The position numbers and the translations under genes are program-made. From an uncultured Chlorobiaceae bacterium (GTDB taxonomy: Bacteria > Bacteroidota > Chlorobiia > Chlorobiales > Chlorobiaceae), in the NCBI GenBank assembly GCA_903836465.1, contig CAILRB010000042.1, positions 1-60,561 of the forward strand: a DNA stretch of 60,561 bases, in the 5' to 3' direction. Positions 1 through 6,721 of this stretch are shown here, one piece after another (the stretch's first letter is position 1; the number at the start of each line of letters is the position of its first letter). The notes below the pieces were generated by a model. That model saw nothing but the letters and a program-made list of their open reading frames with translations. It ran no database searches and had not been told where the DNA came from.

Positions 1-171
1 CCTTTTCTCAGTCAAAAATGACTCTAATGGGGTGTTATTACGCTTTTGTTCAGGGGTACGCCAAATCTTTCGATCTTTATAAAGCAATATAAGCTATTAT
101 TTTATAATATCATAACGACTTTTCGTTCAACCACTAATTACTGAACAACTTTTAACTACAGGAGAATACAC

Positions 172-876
172 ATGAAAAGAAGCATTTGGCTGGCTGCTGG
201 AATTGCAGGAATGTTACTCGGTAATCCCGCAACCGATGCGCGTGCAGAAGTGAGCATTCATATCGGAGGAAGGGAAAAACCCTCATTTTTTCTCAGTACT
301 CGACCGGACTTTATCAGCCTGTCGGATTACGGGTTCTCAATATCCGTAGGGAGTCCTTATGATATCATCTTGTATAGAGACTTCTACTACATTAATCAAA
401 ACGGTATATGGTACTGTTCTCCCAATTACCGAGGACCATGGGCTATTGTTCACGAGAACAGACTTCCCTACAGAATCAAAAGCCGCCGCTGGGAGGACAT
501 AAGGAGAACACGGGATATCGAATATCGCAGGCATAACGACAGGTTCGACCACAACAGGGATAACCGTGATCAGCGTTTTGACGGTCGCAATGACAGGGGG
601 CCTCGCTTTGACGACAGAAACCGTGGCAATAGCAATAACAATGATCAACGTTTTAATGACAACAATCGGGATCAGAGGAACAACGATAATCGCGGGCCAA
701 ACAATCCGCCCCCTGACAATCGACCAAAAGAAGGAAGCAAAAACAATCAGCCTTCTGATATTCGGCCAAATGATGGCGGCAAACACAATCAGTCTTCTGA
801 CAATCGAGCAAAAGAAAAGAACAAAAACAATCAGCCATCTGACAATCGGCCAGATGATGGCGGCAAAAAAAACTGA
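172..876 (+). CDS. Secreted Asn/Asp/Arg-rich repeat protein, function unknown
   Basis: A 234-residue protein. Residues 1-25 form a signal peptide (basic start, hydrophobic core, DARA before the likely cleavage), so it is exported. Residues 26-120 form a folded part with a G-x-W-Y ... G-P-W ... L-P-Y pattern, seen in other small secreted bacterial proteins of unknown role. From about residue 121 it is low-complexity: RFD/DNR-type runs, then a tandem 14-residue repeat from residue 182 to the end. A possible -10 box (TATAAT, 103-108) lies upstream without a good -35. A GGAG Shine-Dalgarno precedes the ATG. A hairpin follows the stop. I cannot assign a function; cell-surface or periplasmic polymer binding is only a guess. 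Confidence 0.75.
   Translation: MKRSIWLAAGIAGMLLGNPATDARAEVSIHIGGREKPSFFLSTRPDFISLSDYGFSISVGSPYDIILYRDFYYINQNGIWYCSPNYRGPWAIVHENRLPYRIKSRRWEDIRRTRDIEYRRHNDRFDHNRDNRDQRFDGRNDRGPRFDDRNRGNSNNNDQRFNDNNRDQRNNDNRGPNNPPPDNRPKEGSKNNQPSDIRPNDGGKHNQSSDNRAKEKNKNNQPSDNRPDDGGKKN
715..873 (+). repeat. Coding tandem repeat, 42-nt (14-residue) period
   Basis: Three full units and one partial unit (715-756, 757-798, 799-840, 841-873) encode a D-[NI]-R-[PA]-[KND]-[ED]-x-x-K-[NH]-N-Q-[PS]-S pattern. The units have diverged in sequence, so the repeat is not a recent perfect duplication. It is hydrophilic and probably disordered. Confidence 0.8.
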
Positions 877-901
877 TTGATTTTTTGATAAAGTTTATGC
901 A

Positions 902-927
902 AAGGGGAGATACAGCTATCTCCCCTT
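902..927 (+). terminator. Hairpin after the repeat protein (possible terminator)
   Basis: An 11-bp perfect stem (902-912 with 917-927) closes on a 4-nt loop. It lies 25 nt after the stop at 876. There is no clear T-run on the plus strand, so it may stabilise mRNA or attenuate transcription rather than be a classical intrinsic terminator. Confidence 0.5.
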
Positions 928-1024
928 ACTGTTATCCAAAACCGGCGAAAGGAATTCTCTCTCCGCACTCTTTGTCTCTCTCCAAAATTTTCAGTAAACT
1001 CTCTTTTAATCAACAGAGATCATT

Positions 1025-1201
1025 ATGCTTAAATTTATTTTGGTAGTGGCAGCTCTATCTGCATCACTGTCCGGATGCTCTGAATACAAATACCAGATTG
1101 TTGGAGCAGGAAACGCCTGTGCGTACAAGCTTGATCGGGAAACCGGCCATGTATGGTTTATTTCACCTGACGGGGAGCGGAAGCTTGCTAATGTTCCATA
1201 G
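1025..1201 (+). CDS. Small lipoprotein (58 aa), unknown function
   Basis: An ATG at 1025 opens a 58-codon frame ending in TAG at 1199-1201. Residues 1-18 are a textbook lipoprotein signal: Lys3, a hydrophobic core and the lipobox L-S-G-C with Cys18. The mature part is about 40 residues and contains a further Cys and the segment HVWFISPDGERK. It follows the secreted repeat protein on the same strand. Neither the gene's function nor its family is recognised. The lipobox is what makes it credible as a gene; the short length keeps confidence moderate. Confidence 0.6.
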   Translation: MLKFILVVAALSASLSGCSEYKYQIVGAGNACAYKLDRETGHVWFISPDGERKLANVP

Positions 1202-1260
1202 GATTAGAAGAGTAAAAATGGATCAACAACCCATGCGGTTGAACGCTTCTTGCCTATTCT

Positions 1261-1680
1261 TTAGTCTCTGACAAGTTTCGTGGCCCAGGTTATGGCGCAC
1301 CCTGATCCTCTGAGCATGGCAGCAACGCTACAATACTTTTCTATCGAAAGACGGGCGGCTTTTTCAAGTTCGTCCTGACTGCAATCGGGACTTTCCAGGT
1401 GATAGTTGAGATGAATCGAGGTAAAAACCTTCGGATGCTCTTCTGACCTTTTGGCATCAAGTGATACCTTGAGGAGAATTGGCTCTTTTCTCATTTTCCG
1501 AAGAATGCTGATAATATCCATCATAGAACAGGCACCAAACGCTTCGAGCACCGTCTCCATCGGCGAGGCTGCCGAATCGGTACCTGAAAATGCGACAGAC
1601 GCATCAAACATTGTTGTATGTCCCTTTTCATTTATGCCGGAAATCGGCATTTTCTTGTCATAAGTCACCGTTGCGTGCAT
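1261..1680 (-). CDS. OsmC-family (Ohr/OsmC) protein
   Basis: 139 residues, the usual length of single-domain OsmC/YhfA-type proteins. The two family cysteines are visible: Cys51 in F-G-A-C-S-M-M-D and Cys117 in E-K-Y-C-S-V-A. In this family such a Cys pair reduces organic hydroperoxides, though the YhfA-like branch is less well characterised. It is cytoplasmic. It lies 15 nt downstream of a small winged-helix gene on the same strand and is probably co-transcribed with it. The substrate cannot be read from the sequence. Confidence 0.85.
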   Translation of the reverse strand: MHATVTYDKKMPISGINEKGHTTMFDASVAFSGTDSAASPMETVLEAFGACSMMDIISILRKMRKEPILLKVSLDAKRSEEHPKVFTSIHLNYHLESPDCSQDELEKAARLSIEKYCSVAAMLRGSGCAITWATKLVRD

Positions 1681-1695
1681 AAGAAGAGTTATATG

Positions 1696-1881
1696 TTATT
1701 GTTGTTTTTTTGGCTCCCAGTAACATCGTCTCGGGGAGACAATCAGCTCCTCATCTTTCAGAGCTTTCATAGCCTTGTCAACCTCTTTACGATCCAACCC
1801 GGTGAGTTCGGTAATTCTGCCTGCGTTCAGTGGTTCGCTCTCTTTTTTCAGTACCTCAAGAATAATATCTTTTGCTCCCAT
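1696..1881 (-). CDS. Small winged-helix transcriptional regulator (61 aa)
   Basis: A 61-residue helix-turn-helix/winged-helix protein. Helices occur around residues 3-14 and 20-29, the recognition helix around 31-43, and a wing ends in the strand-like [16 protein letters not shown] Shine-Dalgarno lies just upstream of the ATG at 1881. It precedes the OsmC-family gene in the same direction. A role regulating that gene is inferred from adjacency only. Such stand-alone small wHTH proteins are often archaeal- or Chlorobi-type MarR-like regulators. Confidence 0.75.
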   Translation of the reverse strand: MGAKDIILEVLKKESEPLNAGRITELTGLDRKEVDKAMKALKDEELIVSPRRCYWEPKKQQ

Positions 1882-2128
1882 CTCTTCTCCTTTGGTTTAA
1901 AAAGTAATATTCGTCGTTCTCTTCCAGCAAAATCGCTTATAAGAGCACAAGTTATTTGTACATTAATGGTTGTTTTCATCTGTCAAAATACGATGGACAA
2001 AGAACTTGTATTGTAAAACAACAAGGTAACATAACTCAAAGCACTGAATGAAGCAAGAGAGGAGATAAGGCATTGATTGATGGCCCAGACAAAACGTTGC
2101 AATTCTGCATGTTGAAGGGAGATATCCC

Positions 2129-3631
2129 ATGAGAGATCTATTGAACAACATTCATCTCCAGTCTGAAGGGAAAACACTTGAATTTAAAAGAGATAGTGCT
2201 TCGCCGACACTGTTGATGAAAACGCTGATTGCTTATGCCAATACTGCTGGTGGGCGCCTGATCATCGGTATTGGCGACGACAGACAGATTGCGGGCGTCA
2301 AAGATCCTCTCGATGAAGAGGAGAAGCTTCGGAGTCTCATTGCAGATTCCATTACCCCTCATCTGGTTCCAAATATAGAGCTTGTCACTATCCACGACAT
2401 AACCCTGCTGGTAATAGAAGTATTTGTGAGCGCTTTTCGGCCCCATTGGCTGAAGTCCGAAGGACAGGAGCAGGGCGTCTATGTCCGCATTGGAGCATCA
2501 AATATCCGCGCTGATATTTCATTGATCGCTGAACTGGGCCGGGCGGCGGAGGGTATATCCTATGATGAAATGCCCATGCCGGAACTGAGCAAAGATGATC
2601 TCGATCTGGCGGCAGTCCAGAAATGTTTTGCCGGGGAATGGAAACTCGACGAACAGGCGCTGGTTACCATCAAGCTCCTCACCTCTTACCAGCGAAGACT
2701 GGTTCCTACAAGAGGAGCTGTGTTGCTTTTCGGTAAAGAGCGTGCACTGCACTTTTCCTCTGCATGGATACAATGCGCTCGATTTACCGGTGCCGACCGG
2801 GCTGTCATATTTGACTCTGTCGATATCTACGACCACCTCCCTCTGGCGGTTGAAAGTAGTATGGAGTTTCTAAAAAAATACGCTTCAGGAGAAGCATCAG
2901 CAACACTCCCTCTTTTGAGAGAGGCTGTTATCAATGCACTGCTTCATGCGGACTACTCCCGGGGCAGCGCTCCCATCCGTATCTCTTTTTTTGATGACCG
3001 TATTGAAATAGAAAATCCAGGCCTTCTGCTTGCCGGTATGACCCTTGAATCCATGAAACAAGGCACATCGAGAATCCGTAACCATGTTATTGCCAGAGTC
3101 TTCCGTGAGCTGAATCTTGTTGAGCGGTGGGGTAGTGGCATACTCTCCATTTTTAAAGAAGCCGGGGCTCTCGGGTTGGCAGAACCGCAGATTATGGAAG
3201 TCGCTGCGCGGATACGCTTGACTGTCTTTCTGGCAGCTCCGGTTTCCGTTTTTGCCACAAAAGCACAAGATAGGGCACAAGTTAATGTACAACAAAAAGC
3301 ACAAGTTGATAGCCAAGGCGGAGCACAAGTTAAGGTGCCCGAAAAGGCACAAGACGGGGCACAAGACGGGGCACAAGCAAGGACGGGGGTTGATCTGCAC
3401 ATTCTTTCGTTATGCGCAACTCAACCCCTTTCATCAGCAGAGATTGCGGCTTTAATGGGGCATAAACAACTGAGTGGCAATCTGCGCAAAGCACTCCCGC
3501 GCCTGAGGGAATCCGGGTTGCTTGCCTATACCATCCCTGAAAAACCAAACAGCCGTTCACAGAAATACCGGCTGACTGCAAAAGGCAAGGTGTTGCTCTC
3601 AAAACAACATCCGGGAGCCATCAGATTGTGA
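2129..3631 (+). CDS. AlbA_2/Schlafen-type ATP-binding transcriptional regulator
   Basis: A 500-residue three-part protein. Residues about 8-125 match the AlbA_2 (Schlafen-like) domain: E-F-K-R-D, then A-N-T-A-G-G-x-L-I-I-G-I-G-D-D. Residues about 250-345 are a GHKL-type ATPase (HATPase_c_4) with the N-box-like R-E-A-V-I-N-A-L-L-H-A-D-Y. Residues about 410-490 form a winged helix. A linker (roughly residues 379-416) is built from 4-residue Ala-Gln repeats. These proteins are often labelled 'RecG-like' or 'putative transcriptional regulator', and their targets are mostly unknown. GGGAG precedes the ATG. The stop overlaps the GTG start of the next gene, so the two are translationally coupled. 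Confidence 0.88.
   Translation: MRDLLNNIHLQSEGKTLEFKRDSASPTLLMKTLIAYANTAGGRLIIGIGDDRQIAGVKDPLDEEEKLRSLIADSITPHLVPNIELVTIHDITLLVIEVFVSAFRPHWLKSEGQEQGVYVRIGASNIRADISLIAELGRAAEGISYDEMPMPELSKDDLDLAAVQKCFAGEWKLDEQALVTIKLLTSYQRRLVPTRGAVLLFGKERALHFSSAWIQCARFTGADRAVIFDSVDIYDHLPLAVESSMEFLKKYASGEASATLPLLREAVINALLHADYSRGSAPIRISFFDDRIEIENPGLLLAGMTLESMKQGTSRIRNHVIARVFRELNLVERWGSGILSIFKEAGALGLAEPQIMEVAARIRLTVFLAAPVSVFATKAQDRAQVNVQQKAQVDSQGGAQVKVPEKAQDGAQDGAQARTGVDLHILSLCATQPLSSAEIAALMGHKQLSGNLRKALPRLRESGLLAYTIPEKPNSRSQKYRLTAKGKVLLSKQHPGAIRL
3263..3376 (+). repeat. 12-nt-register Ala-Gln coding repeat
   Basis: GCACAA (Ala-Gln) occurs at 3263, 3275, 3299, 3323, 3347, 3359 and 3371. All spacings are multiples of 12 nt, so the linker is a string of 4-residue A-Q-x-x units with some decayed members. 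Being in frame and protein-coding, it is not a CRISPR or an intergenic repeat. Confidence 0.85.
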
Positions 3632-4440
3632 AAAAAAATAATGGCGATCTCTCTCTCGGTGTGGTTATCACCGGAGGAACCAAAGGATTGGGATATGCTC
3701 TTGCTTCGGAGTTTCTTGCCGCTGGTGACCGTGTCGTTATTTGTGGCCGAAATTTGCAACAACTGGAGGCGGCATTACAGGCTCTTCGTTTGGCTGTGCC
3801 AGAGAGTGAGATTTATGGCCTTGGGTGCGATGTTGGGGATCCTTCTGCCGGAAGATTACTTGCGGATTTCGCTGTTTCCAGGCTTGGAAGAGTGGACCGC
3901 TGGATTAACAACGCCGGTACTGCCGGGCTTTTGAAGAGACCCTTATGGGAGCTGGATGCGGGCGATATTCTTGAAACATGCACGACAAATCTCGTTGGCT
4001 CTCTCCTTATGTGCGCCGAAGCTGTCACTGTTATGCAACGTCAACCATCTTCCCGGAAACCATGCTACCATATTTTTAATATGGGCTTTTCAATGACAGG
4101 GGCCGCCTTGTCACGTTCGGCAGTACCACACAAGGCGTCAAAAAGGGGAGTCGCTGAATTGACCCATTTTCTCTCCCGGGAGTTGAAATCGGCAGGAGTA
4201 AAGAGTATTGGTGTCCATGAGCTGAGTCCCGGGCTTGTGCTGACAGAGCTGCTGCTTCGAGATGCAACAGAAGAGACTCAAAGGTTTTTAGAGGTTATAG
4301 CAGAAAAACCTGAAAAGGTGGCGTCAATCCTGGTACCTAAAATACGATCGATAACAACTCGCAACACTCGCTTGCGGTACGAGCCTCTTGCAAAAATGTT
4401 GTTCAGAATACTGATTGGAATGCCTCGGATTTTTTGGTAA
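3628..4440 (+). CDS. Short-chain dehydrogenase, chlorophyll(ide) b reductase (NYC1)-like
   Basis: 270 residues; GTG start overlapping the TGA of the previous gene. The N-terminal Rossmann motif is T-G-G-T-K-G-L-G and the NNAG motif is present. After the active site come E-L-S-P-G-L-V-L-T-E-L-L-L and K-P-E-K-V-A-S-I-L-V-P-K-I-R. From memory these match plant and bacterial NYC1 (chlorophyll b reductase, which reduces the C7 formyl group) better than ordinary SDRs. The expected catalytic Y-x-x-x-K reads H-K-A-S-K, with His in place of Tyr. In a green sulfur bacterium the substrate could be a bacteriochlorophyll(ide), but that is inference. Activity is uncertain given the Tyr change. Confidence 0.75.
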   Translation: MKKNNGDLSLGVVITGGTKGLGYALASEFLAAGDRVVICGRNLQQLEAALQALRLAVPESEIYGLGCDVGDPSAGRLLADFAVSRLGRVDRWINNAGTAGLLKRPLWELDAGDILETCTTNLVGSLLMCAEAVTVMQRQPSSRKPCYHIFNMGFSMTGAALSRSAVPHKASKRGVAELTHFLSRELKSAGVKSIGVHELSPGLVLTELLLRDATEETQRFLEVIAEKPEKVASILVPKIRSITTRNTRLRYEPLAKMLFRILIGMPRIFW

Positions 4441-4554
4441 AGCCTTATTTTAAAACATTGGAGAACAATACCTATATTGACATAGAAATATATTGATTAC
4501 AGAGGGTTACTTGTCCGTAAACAATTTCTGTTAAATCCTAATATCAGCCTGACA

Positions 4555-5433
4555 ATGAAGAAAGTACTTGTGGCCGGTTCAACCGGCTACCTTGGTCGCT
4601 ATGCAGTGCAGGAGTTCAAAAATCGAGGTTATTGGGTGCGCGCTCTGGTGCGGAACCCTGACAAAGTCAGGCAGGCAGGCCCCTATTTTGCGCCGGCTAT
4701 TGAGATTCTGGTTGATGAGGTTGTTGTTGGTGATGCAACAAAACCCGAAACCATTGCTGCTGCATGTGATGGCATCGATGTGGTCTTTTCATCGCTTGGC
4801 ATGATCAAGCCCGATTTTGTGCATACCATTTTTGAGGTGGATTATCAGGCAAACATGAATCTTCTTGATGTGGCTCTGAAGTCCAACGTCAAGAAATTTG
4901 TTTATGTATCAGTTTTCGATGCGCATCGGATGATGAATATCCCTAACGTTCAGGCTCATGAGAAATTTGTCAGGGAGCTGAAAGCTGCGAAGATTGAGTC
5001 CGCCATTATCCGCCCGACAGGCTATTATTCAGAGATAGGACAGTTTGTCGCCAGGGCGCGCCGTGGGTTCATGCTGATGGTTGGAGATGGTTACCAGCGC
5101 TCGAATCCCATTCATGGAGCGGACCTTGCCAAAGTTTGTGTTGATGCAGTTGATGGGACAGCAAAAGAGGTTGAAGTCGGTGGTCCTGAGGTGTTTACCT
5201 ACCTCGAAATGGTTGATCTGGCAATTGAGCTTGCCCAAACGAAGCCAATTGTTTTTCCATTGCCACTCTGGGCGGCTGACGGGTTGGTTGCGGCAGTTGG
5301 TCTCTTCAATCGCGATGTGCACGATGTTGCGCTCTTTGCGACGACGCTCAGCAGAGTAGACTTTGTCGCCCCGCTTTATGGCACACACCGTTTGCGTGAT
5401 TTTTTTGAACAGTGTAAAACACTTGGCACGTAA
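4555..5433 (+). CDS. NAD(P)-binding atypical SDR (NmrA/BciA-like)
   Basis: 292 residues starting directly with a nucleotide-binding strand and G-S-T-G-Y-L-G. D-A-T-K-P-E-T and Y-V-S-V-F-D-A-H follow, as in the NmrA/SDR_a5 class to which 3,8-divinyl protochlorophyllide reductase BciA also belongs. The length is shorter than BciA as I remember it, and I see no feature that fixes the substrate. It lies 114 nt after the NYC1-like SDR on the same strand, so a tetrapyrrole or quinone role is plausible but unproven. No strong Shine-Dalgarno is visible. Confidence 0.75.
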   Translation: MKKVLVAGSTGYLGRYAVQEFKNRGYWVRALVRNPDKVRQAGPYFAPAIEILVDEVVVGDATKPETIAAACDGIDVVFSSLGMIKPDFVHTIFEVDYQANMNLLDVALKSNVKKFVYVSVFDAHRMMNIPNVQAHEKFVRELKAAKIESAIIRPTGYYSEIGQFVARARRGFMLMVGDGYQRSNPIHGADLAKVCVDAVDGTAKEVEVGGPEVFTYLEMVDLAIELAQTKPIVFPLPLWAADGLVAAVGLFNRDVHDVALFATTLSRVDFVAPLYGTHRLRDFFEQCKTLGT

Positions 5434-5600
5434 CACTCTGTATCAAAGGTTCAATATTCAGGGTTAATTTCTTGTCCGTTTACGAATCAGACTTGCAATT
5501 TCAGCATGGAAAGTGGTTTTATACGCTCGAATACTCCTAAAGAATTGTAAATTAAATAGTTCTCACCATCCCTCCATAACATTTAAAGCTTGATATTGCC

Positions 5601-5909
5601 ATGGGAACCACAACCACAAAAGTTGATCTGGTCAATGCTATTGCCCACAAAACCGGCTTGACAAAAAATGAAACGGAATCGGTGGTTAACTGTTTGTTTG
5701 AAAGCATTATAGACTCTCTGAAGGCCGGAAAACGAATTGAGATCAGAGGGTTTGGTTCATTCAATATCAGGCACAAGAATCTGCGACAGGCAAGAAACCC
5801 GAGGACAGGAGAAAAGGTTACCGTTGATCCGAAAAACGTCCCCTCCTTCAAAATTTCGCGAGAGTTCAAGCAGGCGGTGAGCGAAAGTCTTAAAACTGAT
5901 GTTGAATAA
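5601..5909 (+). CDS. HU/IHF-family DNA-binding protein
   Basis: 102 residues, full length for HU/IHF. The N-terminal helical dimerisation half (K-V-D-L-V-N-A-I-A) is followed by I-E-I-R-G-F-G-S-F. The beta-arm tip R-N-P-R-T-G-E-K-V carries the intercalating proline. It bends and compacts DNA in the nucleoid. The gene stands alone between the SDR gene and a convergent RRM gene, separated from the latter by a strong hairpin terminator. HU versus IHF cannot be decided from sequence alone. Confidence 0.93.
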   Translation: MGTTTTKVDLVNAIAHKTGLTKNETESVVNCLFESIIDSLKAGKRIEIRGFGSFNIRHKNLRQARNPRTGEKVTVDPKNVPSFKISREFKQAVSESLKTDVE

Positions 5910-6025
5910 ACTTTTTTTTCGAATCAGAAGAGTTATCTGGTGGAGCACCCACAGAAAGACTCTCTGGTTCACCCACTCATTTGTTGTATAATATATATTA
6001 TGTAAAGTAAATGGTTCAAAATTAG

Positions 6026-6061
6026 AAAACCCGGACAAAACTTTCATTCTGTCCGGGTTTT
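6026..6061. terminator. Bidirectional intrinsic terminator
   Basis: A perfect 12-bp inverted repeat (6026-6037 with 6050-6061) with a 12-nt loop. It is A-rich on the left flank and T-rich on the right, so it can serve both the HU gene (plus) and the convergent RRM gene (minus). Confidence 0.85.
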
Positions 6062-6082
6062 AGCAATAATAACTGAAAAAGC

Positions 6083-6355
6083 TTAGTAGCGATCTCTTCT
6101 TGGTGCTCTTTCTTCGCGGGGTTTTGCTTCGTTTACTGTTACTGTTCTGCCATTCAAATCTTTGCCATTCATTGATTCGATAGCTTCACGAGCCTCACTG
6201 TCCTTTGGCATTTCAACAAATCCAAACCCTTTGGAGCGACCTGAAAATTTGTCATTAATGATACTTGCGCTTGCAACCTCTCCAAATTCGGAGAAAGCAT
6301 CGCGAAGATCATCTTCAGAAACAGTATAAGCAAGATTACCGATGTAAATATTCAT
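6083..6355 (-). CDS. RRM-domain RNA-binding protein
   Basis: 90 residues comprising one RNA recognition motif. RNP2 is I-Y-I-G-N-L at residues 3-8 and RNP1 is K-G-F-G-F-V-E-M at about 42-49. A short Arg/Glu-rich tail ends R-R-D-R-Y. Such glycine-poor, single-RRM proteins (cyanobacterial Rbp type) bind RNA in the cytoplasm and are often cold- or stress-induced. The gene has its own promoter and a leader of about 100 nt, which fits post-transcriptional control. It is monocistronic. Confidence 0.93.
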   Translation of the reverse strand: MNIYIGNLAYTVSEDDLRDAFSEFGEVASASIINDKFSGRSKGFGFVEMPKDSEAREAIESMNGKDLNGRTVTVNEAKPREERAPRRDRY

Positions 6356-6464
6356 TGTTTAGTCTCAGAGTACATGTGCATTGATAGATAGAGATACCGG
6401 CAAGTAACCAAGGCACAAATTACTTGAATAGCGATCAGTCAACCATTGACCAATTTCTATTCTG

Positions 6465-6493
6465 AGTTTAACGTAATTAATTATAGTTGTCAA
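6465..6493 (-). promoter_or_regulatory. Sigma70-type promoter for the RRM gene
   Basis: Reading the minus strand, a consensus -35 TTGACA (6488-6493) and TAAACT (6465-6470) are separated by exactly 17 nt. This predicts a start near 6458 and a leader of about 100 nt before the ATG at 6355. The rest of the 6356-6721 gap contains this leader, AT-rich sequence and the acl terminator; no further gene is visible. Confidence 0.55.
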
Positions 6494-6643
6494 ACAAAAA
6501 ATGCTCAGAACCGGTAATTCTGAAAATGAATTTATTCTTCTTGAGTCGTTGTTGATTCTGAAAATGCCTTTATCTTACAAAGATAAGATATCTTATAGCA
6601 TTATTAACTGTTTTTTTATGTATTGGCTTTTTTATGCGATGAA

Positions 6644-6685
6644 ATAACAAAAGGCGGAAATTGAAGTTTCCGCCTTTTGTTATTC
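6644..6685 (-). terminator. Intrinsic terminator of the aclBA operon
   Basis: A perfect 18-bp stem (6644-6661 with 6668-6685) with a 6-nt loop lies 36 nt after the aclA stop. The A/T-rich ends give a T-run on the minus strand. It is one of the longest perfect hairpins in the window. Confidence 0.9.
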
Positions 6686-6721
6686 GTATGGATGATGTTC
6701 GTTTGTGCCGGATTGTACTGA

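Noticed and set aside
3263-3376. Possible CRISPR or intergenic tandem repeat
   Set aside because: The unit is 12 nt, in frame and coding for A-Q-x-x; there are no repeat-spacer features.
2897-3400. Cys-rich repeat protein on the minus strand
   Set aside because: The repeated L-C-P-V pattern is simply the antisense of the Ala-Gln coding repeat.
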